A DNA stretch of 64,000 nt from Demequina zhanjiangensis (GTDB lineage: Bacteria > Actinomycetota > Actinomycetes > Actinomycetales > Demequinaceae): contig NZ_JAUHPV010000003.1 of assembly GCF_030418315.1 (NCBI RefSeq), positions 248,001 through 312,000 on the forward strand, given 5' to 3'. This document shows positions 18,254-27,823 of this stretch, one piece after another (within the stretch, counting starts at the first letter, position 1; every line of letters starts with the position of its first letter). The translations under genes were made by a program, and so were the position numbers. Below the pieces are notes generated by a model. The model was not told the DNA's origin, searched no databases, and saw only the letters and a list, made by a program, of their open reading frames with translations.

Positions 18254-19261
18254 TCAGCGGGTCCGGGACAGCAGCGAGGCCGCCTCCTGGCGTGCCTCCA
18301 TCGGCTCGCCGAGGTGGCTCAACGCGGCCGGGATCGGGCGGCCCTTGCGGGTCATCGCCTGGCCCCACAGACGTCCGGCCCTGTAGGACGAACGCACCAG
18401 CGGGCCCGACATGACTCCCAGGAACCCCATCTCCTCAGCGGCCTCAGAGAGGTCGACGAACTCCTCAGGGCGAACCCACCTCTCCACGGGGTGGTGCCGC
18501 GGGCTCGGGCGGAGGTACTGCGTGATGGTGATGAGGTCGCACCCGGCGTCGTGCAGATCCTGAAGCGCCTGCATGACCTCGTCCATGGTCTCGCCCATGC
18601 CCAGGATGAGGTTGGACTTGGTGACGAAGCCGTCCGCCTGCGCCCGCGTCAGCACCTCGAGCGAGCGCTCGTAGCGGAACGCGGGGCGGATCCGCTTGAA
18701 GATGCGGGGCACGGTCTCGACGTTGTGGGCGAGCACCTCGGGGCGCGACGAGAACACCTCGGCGAGCTGGTCCGGCTCGGCGTTGAAGTCGGGGATCAGC
18801 AGCTCGACGCCTGTGCCGGGATTGAGCGCGTGGATCTGGCGGACGGTCTCCGCGTACAGCCATGCGCCCCCGTCCTCCAGGTCGTCGCGGGCGACTCCCG
18901 TGACCGTGGAGTACTTGAGGCCCATCTCCTGCACCGACTTCGCGACCTTGAGCGGCTCCATGCGGTCGAGCGCGGACGGCTTGCCGGTGTCGATCTGGCA
19001 GAAGTCACAGCGTCGGGTGCACTGCGCGCCGCCGATGAGGAACGTCGCCTCGCGGTCCTCCCAGCATTCGAAGATGTTGGGGCAGCCGGCCTCCTCGCAC
19101 ACGGTGTGAAGTCCGCCGCCCTTCACGAGCGACTTCAGCTCGTTGTACTCCGGGCCCATGGTGGCCTTGGTGCGGATCCACTCCGGCTTGCGCTCGATAG
19201 GGGTCTCGGCGTTGCGGGCCTCGATGCGCAGCATCTTGCGGCCCTCAGGTGCGGGGGTCAC
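18254..19261 (-). CDS. lipA: lipoyl synthase
   Basis: Radical SAM enzyme inserting two sulfurs into the octanoyl group on lipoyl domains. The 335-residue product has the auxiliary-cluster motif [12 protein letters not shown], the radical SAM motif C-T-R-R-C-D-F-C and the C-terminal R-S-S-Y-R-A-G motif that supplies the serine ligand. GTG 19261 overlaps the lipB stop (GTGA), so the two are translationally coupled. The substrate, SucB, is encoded a few kilobases away. Confidence 0.96.
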   Translation of the reverse strand: MTPAPEGRKMLRIEARNAETPIERKPEWIRTKATMGPEYNELKSLVKGGGLHTVCEEAGCPNIFECWEDREATFLIGGAQCTRRCDFCQIDTGKPSALDRMEPLKVAKSVQEMGLKYSTVTGVARDDLEDGGAWLYAETVRQIHALNPGTGVELLIPDFNAEPDQLAEVFSSRPEVLAHNVETVPRIFKRIRPAFRYERSLEVLTRAQADGFVTKSNLILGMGETMDEVMQALQDLHDAGCDLITITQYLRPSPRHHPVERWVRPEEFVDLSEAAEEMGFLGVMSGPLVRSSYRAGRLWGQAMTRKGRPIPAALSHLGEPMEARQEAASLLSRTR

Positions 19262-19965
19262 ACGGTCTCCTTGCGTCGGGGGACGGACTCGTCGTCGCCG
19301 GGGGCGGCTGACTCCGTGTCGGCAGGCGTCCATCGTACGTCGGCGAGAGCGGAGTCGAGGGCGCCGAGCACGTGCGGCACCGCCTCGGCGATGGGGACGT
19401 CTCTTCCCAGCTCGGCGCTCAGGGAGGTCACGTCGGCATCCGAGATGCCGCACGGCACGATCCTGTCGAACTCGGCGAGGTCGGGGTCGCAGTTGAGCGC
19501 GAAGCCGTGCATGGTGACGCCTTTGGCTACCCGCACGCCGATCGCGCAGATCTTGCGCTCGCGTCGGCCATCGGTGGCGGGCAGCCACACTCCCGAGCGC
19601 CCTTCGACGCGCATGGTGTGGATGCCGAAGGAGGCGCAGGCGTCGATGATGGCCTGCTCGAGGCATCTGACGTACTTGACCACGTCGACAGGCTCGGCGA
19701 GCCTCATGATCGGGTAGCCGACCAGCTGGCCGGGTCCGTGCCAGGTGATCTTGCCTCCGCGATCCACGTCGACGACGGGTGTGCCGTCCAGAGGTCGGTC
19801 CCACGTGGCCGTGCGCTTGCCTGCGGTGTACACGCTCTCGTGCTCGACGAGCACCAGCGTGTCGCCGCGTGTGCCGGCCACGATCTCGCCGTGGATCTCG
19901 CGTTGGCGATCCCAGATGCGGCGGTACTCGAGAGGGCCCTCGGGGAGCAGGTCCAGTGTGTCCAC
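19258..19965 (-). CDS. lipB: lipoyl(octanoyl) transferase
   Basis: Transfers octanoyl from ACP to lipoyl domains. The 235-residue product has the [12 protein letters not shown] signature, the lysine-containing R-K-I-C-A-I-G-V-R segment and the acyl-accepting cysteine in I-V-P-C-G-I. The GTG at 19965 has TAGCCT exactly six bases upstream (19977-19972) and no ribosome site, so it is predicted leaderless. It heads the lipB-lipA-DUF4191 operon. Confidence 0.95.
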   Translation of the reverse strand: MDTLDLLPEGPLEYRRIWDRQREIHGEIVAGTRGDTLVLVEHESVYTAGKRTATWDRPLDGTPVVDVDRGGKITWHGPGQLVGYPIMRLAEPVDVVKYVRCLEQAIIDACASFGIHTMRVEGRSGVWLPATDGRRERKICAIGVRVAKGVTMHGFALNCDPDLAEFDRIVPCGISDADVTSLSAELGRDVPIAEAVPHVLGALDSALADVRWTPADTESAAPGDDESVPRRKETV

Positions 19966-19971
19966 GGCTCA

Positions 19972-19977
19972 AGGCTA
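19972..19977 (-). promoter_or_regulatory. leaderless -10 element of lipB
   Basis: TAGCCT followed by six bases and the GTG start of lipB. The transcription start is therefore expected at the start codon. Confidence 0.6.
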
Positions 19978-20022
19978 ACCCGATCTGAGCCGCCACCCGG
20001 TGCCATGTCAAATAGCGGGAAT

Positions 20023-20046
20023 GAGAACGTGAAACGCCACGTTCTC
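20023..20046. promoter_or_regulatory. perfect 9-bp-arm palindrome upstream of the MMPL transporter
   Basis: GAGAACGTG (20023-20031), six bases, CACGTTCTC (20038-20046), in the 137-base gap between lipB and the transporter start. A 24-bp symmetric site of this quality is a likely operator for a dimeric repressor. No TetR gene is adjacent. A short AGTG-TT-CACT palindrome follows at 20067-20076. Confidence 0.5.
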
Positions 20047-20102
20047 CTGCCATCAAGACCTAGTCAAGTGTTCACTCCAGAGCCTTAAGGAAGAGACCCG
20101 CT

Positions 20103-22328
20103 GTGAAGCACACCTGGATCAGACCTGTCCTCGTTCTGCTCGCCATCGTCGCATGGCTGGGCGTGGGAGGAGCGGGAGGACAGACCTTCGGCCAGCTGTC
20201 GGACGTGCAGGAGAACGACTCCGCAGCGTTCCTGCCCGCGACCGCTGAGTCGACCGAGGCCGCCGAGGCTCACGCCGAGTTCGTCCAGTCCGAGTCCGTA
20301 CCCGCGCTGATGGTCGTCGAGGGTGGCTCCGCGGAGGACGTCGCCACGGTGCAGGGCTTCGTCGACGAGGTCCTCGCGGAGCCGCTCGAGGGCGACCCCG
20401 AGGGGCGCACGATCGGTGACGTCATCCTCACCGGCCCCGGCGGCATGGGCCCGCAGGCCGTCGCCTCGCAGGACGGCGAGGCGACCCTCGTCACCTTCGC
20501 CGTGGACGCCGACGTGTTCGCTGAGCAGGTGGGCGAGGAGTCCTTCGGCACCGTGCTGGTCAACACCCTGCGCGACGCGTGGGAGGCGGCAGACCTCGGC
20601 ATGGAGGCCTACGTCACCGGCCCCGCCGGCCTTGTCGCAGACCTCACGGAGGCCTTCGCCGGCATCGACGGCATCCTGCTGCTCGTGGCGCTCGCCGTCG
20701 TGCTCGTCATCCTGCTGATCGTGTACCGCAGCCCGGTGCTGCCGTTCCTGGTCCTCGCGACCTCCATGATCGCCCTCACCGGCGCCATCATCCTCGTCTA
20801 CGCCCTCGCCTCGAACGACGTGATCACGCTCAACGGACAGAGCCAGGGCATCATGTTCATCCTGGTGGTCGGTGCGACGACGGACTACTCGCTTCTCATG
20901 GTCGCCCGCTACCGCGAGGAGCTGCTCCGCACCCGATCGCCGTACTCCGCGCTCGCCACCGCGTGGAAGCGCTCGCTCGAGCCGATCGCCGCCTCGGCCG
21001 GCACCGTCGTCCTTGGACTGCTCGTGCTTCTGCTCAGCGACCTCAAGTCGAACTCGTCGCTCGGCCCCGCGGGCGCGATCGGCATCGTGGCGTCGTTCGC
21101 CGCGGCGCTCACCCTGCTGCCTGCGCTCCTGCTGATCGGCGGCAAGCACGCCCGAGGCGTGTTCTGGCCCGCGATGCCGCGCTACAGGGGTGACGACGCG
21201 CCCGCCGACCCGGTGCACGCCGATCTCAGCCCCGCGGAGCGCGAGAAGGTGACCACCGAGCTCGAGACCAAGGCAGGCGTGTGGGGCAAGGTGTCCCGCG
21301 CCGTGGACCGTCGTCCGCGCGTCATCTGGGCCTCGGCTGCGCTGGGGCTCGCCGTCCTCGCGGCTCTCCTGCCCACGTTCCAGTCGGGCGGCCTCGGCGA
21401 GCGTGACGTCTTCCTGGGCGAGGTGGAGTCCATCGAGGGCTTCGACCTGCTTGAGGAGCACTTCGACGCAGGGGCCACCTCCCCGATCCGCGTGATCGCC
21501 CCGGAGGAGAGCGCCGACGAGATGCTCGCGACCGTCTCCGCCGTCGAGGGCGTGGACCAGGCCTACCTGCTCACCCCGTCGGTCGCCGAGGGTGCGCCGG
21601 TCGGCGTCGTCCCGGGCGAGGAGCCGCTCGTGGTCGACGGCCGCGTCGAGGTGGTCGCCATCACCCAGGTCGCGGCGTCCTCCGTGGAGGCGACCGAGAT
21701 CGTGCAGGACATGCGCGACCAGGTGCACGCCGTCGATGCCGACGCGCTGGTCGGAGGCCAGGCTGCCGAGACCCTCGACACGCGTCTCACCTCGGAGCGA
21801 GACCTGCGGGTGATCCTCCCGACCATCCTGCTCGTGATCCTTGTGGTGCTCATGCTGCTGCTGCGCGCCGTGCTCGCTCCCGTGCTGATCATGCTGGCGA
21901 ACGTCCTCAGCTTCGCGGCGACGATGGGACTGTCGGCGGTGGTGTTCAACCACGTGTTCGGCTTCCCGGGCACCGATCCGGCGGTCCCGCTGCTCGGCTT
22001 CGTGTTCCTCGTGGCGCTGGGCGTCGACTACTCGATCTTCCTGATGTCGCGTGCCCGGGAGGAGACGCTCGTGCACGGCAACCGCGAGGGGATGCGCCGG
22101 GCGCTGGCCGTCACCGGCGGGGTCATCACCTCGGCGGGCATCGTGCTCGCAGCCACGTTCGCTGCGCTCGGCGTCATCCCGCTGATCTTCCTGGCGCAGA
22201 TCGCGTTCATCGTGTCCGTCGGTGTGCTGATCGACACCTTCGTGGTGCGGTCGCTCCTGGTGCCGGGGCTGGTCGCCGACATCGGACGCCTGTCCTGGTG
22301 GCCTCTCCACAAGCGCATCGAGGACTGA
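20103..22328 (+). CDS. MMPL family RND transporter
   Basis: A 741-residue membrane transporter with the MMPL/RND layout: a helix at 6-24, a periplasmic domain (about 30-190), a block of helices 190-350, a second periplasmic domain (about 420-570) and a final helix block 575-735. It has the two proton-relay-type signatures T-T-D-Y-S-L-L-M (near 260) and G-V-D-Y-S-I-F-L-M-S-R-A-R-E-E (near 640). GTG 20103 follows AAGGAAGAG. The substrate may be a lipid or a toxic compound. A perfect palindrome precedes it. Confidence 0.88.
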   Translation: MKHTWIRPVLVLLAIVAWLGVGGAGGQTFGQLSDVQENDSAAFLPATAESTEAAEAHAEFVQSESVPALMVVEGGSAEDVATVQGFVDEVLAEPLEGDPEGRTIGDVILTGPGGMGPQAVASQDGEATLVTFAVDADVFAEQVGEESFGTVLVNTLRDAWEAADLGMEAYVTGPAGLVADLTEAFAGIDGILLLVALAVVLVILLIVYRSPVLPFLVLATSMIALTGAIILVYALASNDVITLNGQSQGIMFILVVGATTDYSLLMVARYREELLRTRSPYSALATAWKRSLEPIAASAGTVVLGLLVLLLSDLKSNSSLGPAGAIGIVASFAAALTLLPALLLIGGKHARGVFWPAMPRYRGDDAPADPVHADLSPAEREKVTTELETKAGVWGKVSRAVDRRPRVIWASAALGLAVLAALLPTFQSGGLGERDVFLGEVESIEGFDLLEEHFDAGATSPIRVIAPEESADEMLATVSAVEGVDQAYLLTPSVAEGAPVGVVPGEEPLVVDGRVEVVAITQVAASSVEATEIVQDMRDQVHAVDADALVGGQAAETLDTRLTSERDLRVILPTILLVILVVLMLLLRAVLAPVLIMLANVLSFAATMGLSAVVFNHVFGFPGTDPAVPLLGFVFLVALGVDYSIFLMSRAREETLVHGNREGMRRALAVTGGVITSAGIVLAATFAALGVIPLIFLAQIAFIVSVGVLIDTFVVRSLLVPGLVADIGRLSWWPLHKRIED

Positions 22329-22392
22329 CCCGTACGACGCCGGCCTGTGGATTTCCTCCGCGGGTCGGCTTCGTGCTGCTTTTCTGAGGTCC

Positions 22393-23667
22393 ATGGTTGC
22401 TGAAGGCGAGATCGCGCAGATCCGACGGGTCATCGGGGTGGGCGAGGCTGTCTACGTCGCCGCGGGCGCTCGTGCCGAGGTGGTGCGCGCGCTTGGGGCC
22501 GAGGAGTTGCGCGCCCCCGATCGGGTGATCATGCAGGGCGATGCCGTCATCGCCCTGATGCCCGTGAGCCACGGGGTCACGCTTGCCGAGGTGATCCGCG
22601 CGAGTGGGCCCCTCAGCGCCGGTGAGTGCGTGTGGGTCGGCACGCGGGTCGCGCGCGCTCTCGCACGGCTTCACCGCGCCGGGATGGCACACGGCGTCGT
22701 GGACGCCGAGAGCATCCTGATCGATTCGGGATCCGCCGTGCTGCTCGACACGGGCGCCGGAGTGGCGAGTGCGACTCAGCCCGACGACGTCGCGGCCTTG
22801 GGGCGCCTGTTGCGGGCATCAGCGCGGACCTCGGACGCGGATGTCATGACGGCGTGGACGGATCCGATGTCCGCCGACGATCCGTCCGGCCGCCCTACGG
22901 CGGCCATGGTCGCGCGCGCTCTGCCTGGAGCGGCCGAGGAGCGGCCGGTCGCGCTGCCTGGGCCTTCTGTCGCATCCCGGATGCGCGAGAGCCTCGCCTC
23001 GTCGGAGCCTGCTTCCGAGGGCGCGCGACGTGGGAAGGGGAAGCCCGCGTCCACCGGTCCCCGAAGACCACCGGTCGGGCGGCAGGAGCGGCCGTCCGAC
23101 CGGTGGTCTGCGCTCGCCTCGCGCCTGTCCACGACTCCGCGCAGGCTCGCGATGCTGAGCGGGGGAGCGGCCGCGGCTCTGGTGGCGCTCACTGTCACGG
23201 CGGCGTTCCTCGCTTCGGCGGAGGCCTCTGCTGCCCCCACCGGCGACGCTGCGGCGCTCGCGCGTGGCCTCGCTCAGTCGGGTGCGGCGATCGGCCCAGG
23301 CGACCCTGCGCAGGCGGCCGCGCGCCTCACCGAGCGGCGCTTCGACGCGCTCGACGCGGGTGACGCGACCGCGCTGCTCGCGACCACGGCGGAGGGGACG
23401 CCTGCGAGGGCACGTGCGGAGCAGCAATCGGCCTCTGTGACGGCAGGAGCCCTCGTGTACGACGGGCTTGAGGTGAGCGTCGACGCCACTCAGGTGCAGG
23501 AGGAGGGTGGGGACAGCGCGGTGGTCGCGATCGAGTACACGATGTCCGGCTACGACGTCACCGTCTCGGGTGAGACGACGCATGCGGAGCCGGCCACGGA
23601 GTCAGTCGTGCTGGAGCTCGTGCTCGACCACGGACGATGGCGCGTCAGCGAGGTCAGCGCGAACTGA
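22393..23667 (+). CDS. membrane pseudokinase with extracytoplasmic domain
   Basis: A 424-residue protein. Residues 10-180 follow a protein-kinase outline: A-R-A-L-A-R-L-H-R-A-G-M-A-H then G-V-V-D-A-E-S-I-L-I where the catalytic loop should be, and D-T-G (119-121) in place of DFG. The glycine loop, the VAIK lysine and the HRD aspartate are missing, so catalysis is unlikely. A basic proline-rich linker leads to one helix (about 253-276). The outer domain (281-424) ends in V-L-D-H-G-R-W-R-V-S-E-V, like NTF2-type folds. It follows the MMPL gene by 64 bases. Function unknown; a signalling scaffold is plausible. Confidence 0.65.
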   Translation: MVAEGEIAQIRRVIGVGEAVYVAAGARAEVVRALGAEELRAPDRVIMQGDAVIALMPVSHGVTLAEVIRASGPLSAGECVWVGTRVARALARLHRAGMAHGVVDAESILIDSGSAVLLDTGAGVASATQPDDVAALGRLLRASARTSDADVMTAWTDPMSADDPSGRPTAAMVARALPGAAEERPVALPGPSVASRMRESLASSEPASEGARRGKGKPASTGPRRPPVGRQERPSDRWSALASRLSTTPRRLAMLSGGAAAALVALTVTAAFLASAEASAAPTGDAAALARGLAQSGAAIGPGDPAQAAARLTERRFDALDAGDATALLATTAEGTPARARAEQQSASVTAGALVYDGLEVSVDATQVQEEGGDSAVVAIEYTMSGYDVTVSGETTHAEPATESVVLELVLDHGRWRVSEVSAN

Positions 23668-24544
23668 CGACCCAGCGCGCGGCGTCCTCGATCTGAGGGT
23701 GCGTCCACGTGAAGCCCAGACGGGTCAGCACGCCGGGGATCGCCTGCTGCGAGGAGAGCAGGTCCTCGGCTGCGGGGCCTACGACCGTCCGCAGCACCCA
23801 GTCCGGCACGGCAAGGCCCGGAGTGCTGCCGGCGGCGTGGGACAGCGCGGCGATCAGGTCCCTGTCGCGCACTGCGAGAGGCGCGACGATGTTCGACGGG
23901 CCATGGTGATCCGACTCAAGGTGGAAGGTGAGCGCGCGCACCACGTCCTTGAGCGAGATCCACGAATGCCACGCGGATCCTGACCCCAGAGCCGACAGGA
24001 GGCCACGGCGGACGAGCGGGAGCAGCCTCTCGGCGAACCCGCCCTCGGGAGCGAGGACCAGGCCGGTACGCAGGTACACGACCCGCGCGCCCGCGTCCTC
24101 CGCGGGGGCGGCCGAGGCCTCCCACGTCTTGCAGATGTCGGCGAGGAACGTGTCTCCGGCTGCCGAGCGCTCGGACAGCGCCTCCTCGCCGCGGGAGCCG
24201 TAGTAGCCCATCGCGGATCCCTGGAGCAGGACTGCGTCCGGGTTCGCGTCGGCGATCGCCTTGGCGAGCGTGGTCGTGGAGTCGACCCGCGACTGCCTGA
24301 CCACCTGCTGGTACGAGCTGGTGAGCCTGCGCGCGCCGATCGAGGCGCCTGCCAGGTTGACGACAGCGTCGGCGGACGCGATCACGTCGTGGTCGACGAG
24401 ACCCGCGGCGGGGCTCCATGATGACTCGTGCTCACCGCTGGCCTGACGCCGCACGAGGGCGACCACAGAGTGGCCGCCCTCGCGCAGCGAAGCGGAAAGC
24501 GCGGTGCCGATGAGCCCGGAGGCTCCTGAGATGACGACGCGCAT
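23654..24544 (-). CDS. TIGR01777 family NAD(P)-binding epimerase-like protein
   Basis: A 296-residue extended-SDR fold protein with the nucleotide motif G-A-S-G-L-I-G (7-13), N-L-A-G-A near 64-68, the Y-Y-G-S-R-G segment and a C-terminal domain ending with G-F-x-W-x-x-P. This is the YfcH / Rv2216 family, whose reaction is unknown. It starts six bases after the sucB stop, so it belongs to the lpdA-sucB operon. Its 3' end overlaps the convergent pseudokinase gene by 14 bases. Confidence 0.85.
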   Translation of the reverse strand: MRVVISGASGLIGTALSASLREGGHSVVALVRRQASGEHESSWSPAAGLVDHDVIASADAVVNLAGASIGARRLTSSYQQVVRQSRVDSTTTLAKAIADANPDAVLLQGSAMGYYGSRGEEALSERSAAGDTFLADICKTWEASAAPAEDAGARVVYLRTGLVLAPEGGFAERLLPLVRRGLLSALGSGSAWHSWISLKDVVRALTFHLESDHHGPSNIVAPLAVRDRDLIAALSHAAGSTPGLAVPDWVLRTVVGPAAEDLLSSQQAIPGVLTRLGFTWTHPQIEDAARWVVSSR

Positions 24545-24550
24545 CAGGAC

Positions 24551-26320
24551 CTAGAGGTCGAGCTCGTCCTCGAACGCGCCGCCTTCGATGCGGGCCTTCA
24601 CGGTCTGCAGGAAGCGGGCGGCGTCGGCACCGTCGACGATGCGGTGGTCGTAGCTCAGCGGCAGGTAGGCCATGGGGCGGACCGAGATGACGTCCTCGCC
24701 ATCCGGGCCCTTGACGACCACCGGCTTCTTGACGATCGCGCAGGTCGCGAGGATGCCGACCTGCGGGGACGGGACGATCGGCGTGTCGAACAGCGTGCCG
24801 CCGGAGCCCGTGTTGGTCACCGAGAACGTGCCGCCCGAGATCTCGTCTGCGGCCAGACCGCCATCGCGGGCCTTGGTGGCGAGGTCGACGATGCCCTTGG
24901 CGTGGTCGACGATCGTCTTGGAGTCGGCGTCACGGAGCGTCGGCAGCATGAGGCCCTTCGGCGTGTCCACCGCGAGCGAGAGGTTCACCGTCGGGTGGTA
25001 GACGATCGAGCCGTCATCGACCGACGCGTTGAGGAACGCGTGCTCGGTCAGCGCCTCAGCCACGGCGCGGGTGAAGAACGGCAGGAACGTGAGGTTAACG
25101 CCGTGCTTCTCCGCGAACGCGGTCTTCGACTTCGCGCGCAGCGCCCAGATCTTGGTGCAGTCGACCTCGACCACGGAGGTGAGCTGCGCCATGCCGTGCA
25201 GCGACTCCATCATCTTGTCGGCGGTGATCTTGCGGATGCGGGTCATCTTGACCGTCTGGCCGCGCAGCTCCGACACCTTCGCCTCAGGCGCTGCCGGTGC
25301 CGCGGGCGTTGCGGGAGCAGCCGTAGCCGCGGGAGCGGCCGGAGCCGGCGCGGGAGCCTCCGCGGCTGCGATGACGTCCTCCTTGCGGATGCGTCCGCCG
25401 ACACCGGTGCCGGAGACGCCCGAGAGGTCCACGCCGCGCTCGGCGGCGAGCTTGCGGACGATCGGCGTGACATAGCCCGAGCCGCCGACCTGGCCCGCAG
25501 GAGCGGGTGCGGAGGCCTGCGCGGGTGCCGCAGCCGGAGCCGAGGCAGGTGCCGGGGCGGACTGAGGCGCAGGAGCCGAGGCGGGCGCCGGCGCAGGTGC
25601 CGGAGCGCTCTCGGCGGCAGGTGCGGGAGCCGAGGCAGGTGCCGGCGCAGGTGCGCTCTCAGCCGCGGGGGCGGGAGCAGGAGCCGCGGAGCCGTCGCCG
25701 ATGCGTGCGAGCACCGCGCCGACCTCGACCGTGTCATCCTCGGCCACGAGGATCTCGGTCACGGTGCCGGCGAACGGCGACGGGACCTCGGTGTCGACCT
25801 TGTCCGTCGAGACCTCGAGCAGGGGCTCGTCCGCCTCGACGGTGTCGCCGACGTTCTTGAGCCAGCGGGTGACGGTGCCCTCGGTGACCGACTCGCCCAG
25901 TGCGGGGAGCGTCACGTCGCGACCGCCCGCAGCGGGTGCTGCGGCGGGAGCGGGTGCCGACTCGGGTGCCGGGGCAGGAGCAGAGGCAGGTGCCGGTGCC
26001 GGAGCGCTCTCGGCTGCAGGGGCAGGCGCAGGTGCGCTCTCGGCCGCGGGGGCCGGGGCCGCAGGGGCCGAGCCCGCCTCGGAGGCCTCGCCGATGCGTG
26101 CGAGCACGGCACCGACCTCGACCTCCTCATCCTCGGCGACGAGGATCTCGGTGACGGTGCCTGCGAAGGGCGAGGGGATCTCGGTGTCGACCTTGTCGGT
26201 CGAGACCTCGAGCAGGGGCTCATCGACCTCGACGGTGTCGCCGACGTTCTTGAGCCAGCGGGTGACGGTGCCCTCGGTGACGGATTCGCCGAGGGCCGGA
26301 AGAGTGACGTCGTTGCTCAT
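24551..26320 (-). CDS. sucB: 2-oxoglutarate/pyruvate dehydrogenase E2, two lipoyl domains
   Basis: Dihydrolipoyl acyltransferase core of a 2-oxo acid dehydrogenase complex, 589 residues. Lipoyl domains are at about 1-78 (Lys43) and 132-209 (Lys174), each with S-T-D-K-V-D-T-E. Long Ala-Pro linkers follow. The peripheral E1/E3-binding domain ([16 protein letters not shown]) comes next, then the catalytic domain with D-H-R-I-V-D-G (His559, Asp563). The best match is the actinobacterial SucB/DlaT type; whether it serves pyruvate, 2-oxoglutarate or both cannot be told here. lpdA is immediately upstream. LipA and LipB are nearby. Confidence 0.93.
   Translation of the reverse strand: MSNDVTLPALGESVTEGTVTRWLKNVGDTVEVDEPLLEVSTDKVDTEIPSPFAGTVTEILVAEDEEVEVGAVLARIGEASEAGSAPAAPAPAAESAPAPAPAAESAPAPAPASAPAPAPESAPAPAAAPAAGGRDVTLPALGESVTEGTVTRWLKNVGDTVEADEPLLEVSTDKVDTEVPSPFAGTVTEILVAEDDTVEVGAVLARIGDGSAAPAPAPAAESAPAPAPASAPAPAAESAPAPAPAPASAPAPQSAPAPASAPAAAPAQASAPAPAGQVGGSGYVTPIVRKLAAERGVDLSGVSGTGVGGRIRKEDVIAAAEAPAPAPAAPAATAAPATPAAPAAPEAKVSELRGQTVKMTRIRKITADKMMESLHGMAQLTSVVEVDCTKIWALRAKSKTAFAEKHGVNLTFLPFFTRAVAEALTEHAFLNASVDDGSIVYHPTVNLSLAVDTPKGLMLPTLRDADSKTIVDHAKGIVDLATKARDGGLAADEISGGTFSVTNTGSGGTLFDTPIVPSPQVGILATCAIVKKPVVVKGPDGEDVISVRPMAYLPLSYDHRIVDGADAARFLQTVKARIEGGAFEDELDL
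25688..26320. repeat. intragenic direct repeat encoding the two lipoyl domains
   Basis: Two copies of about 230 bp (about 25688-25927 and 26081-26320) offset by exactly 393 bp (131 codons) inside sucB. They are separated by low-complexity Ala-Pro linker DNA that itself contains short repeats. The copies differ mostly at third positions, so this is an old duplication held in frame. Confidence 0.75.
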
Positions 26321-26344
26321 GTGCTGGGAACTCCCTTGGTCGAA

Positions 26345-27730
26345 TCAGTCGTGCGCGTGCAGCGGCTTGCCGGCAAGCGCAAGGTGAGCCTCACCGAGCG
26401 CCTCGTTCTGGGTCGGGTGGGCGTGGACCAGCGGTGCCACGTCCTCCGGGTGCGCGTCCCAGCTGACGATGAGCTGGGCCTCGCCGATCTGCTCGCCGAC
26501 GCGGGCGCCGATCATGTGGACGCCGACGACGGGGCCGTCCACCACGCGGATGAGCTTGATGAAGCCCTGCGTGTTGAGGATCTGGCTCTTGCCGTTGCCG
26601 CCCAGGTTGTACTCGATGGCCTTGATGTTCTCGGCGCCGTACTGCTCCTTGGCCTTGGCCTCGGTGAGGCCGACCGAGGCGAGCTCGGGCTCGCAGTAGG
26701 TGACGCGCGGGATGTTCGACTCGATGATCGGCTGCGGGTTGAGGCCCGCGATCTGCTCGGCGACGAAGATGCCCTGCTGGAAGCCGCGGTGCGCGAGCTG
26801 GAGGCCGGGAACGATGTCGCCGACCGCGTAGATGCTGCCGACGCCGGTGTGAAGTCGCTCGTCGGTGAGGACGAAGCCACGGTCCATGTTGAGGCCCTGC
26901 TGCTCGTAGCCGAGCGACGCGGTGCGGGGTCCGCGGCCCACGGCGACCAGCAGGATGTCGGCCTGCTGTGTGGTGCCGTCCTCGAGCGTGACGGTGACGC
27001 CGTTCGCGTCCTGGGTCACCGACTGGAAGCGCTTGCCGAGCGTGAAGCCGATCTTGCGCTTGCGGAACGCGCGCTCGAGGGCCTTGCTGAGGGACTCGTC
27101 CTCGTTGGGGGCGAGGTGGGGGAGCGCCTCGATGATGTGCACCTCGGAGCCGAAGGACTTCCACACGGAGGCGAACTCGGCACCGATGACGCCGCCGCCG
27201 AGCACGATCGCGGAGCGGGGCACGTAGTCGAGCGTGAGCGCCTGGTCCGACGTCATGACGCGGCCGCCGATCTCAAGGCCGGGCAGCGAGCGGGCGTAGG
27301 AGCCGGTGGCGAGGACGATGTTCTTGCCGGTGTAGCGCTCGCCGCGCACCTCGATCGCGTCAGGGCCGACGAGCGTGCCGTGGCCCTCGATCATGGTGAC
27401 CTTGCGCGACTTGATCAGGCCCTGGAGGCCCTTGTAGAGGCGGTCGATGACGCCCTGCTTGTAGGCGTTCACGCCGTTCATGTCGACGCCGTCGAACGTC
27501 GTGGAGACTCCGATGGAGGGGCCGTGCGCGGCGGTCTCGGCGACCTCGGCCGCGTGCAGCAGCGCCTTGGTGGGGATGCACCCGTTGTGAAGGCAGGTGC
27601 CTCCGACCTTGGCCTCTTCGACGAGACCGACGGTCAGGCCGAGCTGTGCAGAGCGCAGCGCCGCGGCGTAGCCGCCGGAGCCGCCTCCCAGGATGAGGAC
27701 ATCAAACGAGCGCGGGGTGGACTCGGACAC
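26345..27730 (-). CDS. lpdA: dihydrolipoyl dehydrogenase (E3)
   Basis: FAD enzyme reoxidising dihydrolipoamide with NAD+. The 461-residue product has the FAD motif G-G-G-S-G-G (15-20), the redox disulfide G-G-T-C-L-H-N-G-C (Cys46, Cys51), the NAD motif G-G-G-V-I-G-A-E-F and the C-terminal H-A-H-P-T-Q-N-E with the catalytic His-Glu pair. GTG 27730 follows AAGGAG with eight bases between. sucB follows after 24 bases, which makes an E3-E2 operon. Confidence 0.95.
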   Translation of the reverse strand: MSESTPRSFDVLILGGGSGGYAAALRSAQLGLTVGLVEEAKVGGTCLHNGCIPTKALLHAAEVAETAAHGPSIGVSTTFDGVDMNGVNAYKQGVIDRLYKGLQGLIKSRKVTMIEGHGTLVGPDAIEVRGERYTGKNIVLATGSYARSLPGLEIGGRVMTSDQALTLDYVPRSAIVLGGGVIGAEFASVWKSFGSEVHIIEALPHLAPNEDESLSKALERAFRKRKIGFTLGKRFQSVTQDANGVTVTLEDGTTQQADILLVAVGRGPRTASLGYEQQGLNMDRGFVLTDERLHTGVGSIYAVGDIVPGLQLAHRGFQQGIFVAEQIAGLNPQPIIESNIPRVTYCEPELASVGLTEAKAKEQYGAENIKAIEYNLGGNGKSQILNTQGFIKLIRVVDGPVVGVHMIGARVGEQIGEAQLIVSWDAHPEDVAPLVHAHPTQNEALGEAHLALAGKPLHAHD

Positions 27731-27811
27731 TATTCGTTCTCCTTGTAAGGAAGTCGGTACCGCCCATCTTGCCACCTGGCGCGGTTGACGCGAACCGCAA
27801 CGCCCGTGGCA

Positions 27812-27817
27812 TAGCCT
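27812..27817 (+). promoter_or_regulatory. leaderless -10 element of the gene at 27824
   Basis: TAGCCT, six bases, then ATG, with no ribosome site. A TTGACG at 27785 is a possible but distant -35. Confidence 0.55.
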
Positions 27818-27823
27818 GGGCGT

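Noticed and set aside
20085-22433. 782-codon open frame on the minus strand opposite the MMPL gene
   Set aside because: Composition is His/Arg/Asp-rich shadow sequence; the plus strand encodes a full transporter with membrane helices.
24644-27748. 1034-codon open frame on the plus strand opposite sucB and lpdA
   Set aside because: It is an antisense shadow of high-GC third-position bias over two clear enzymes; its translation is low complexity with no family features.
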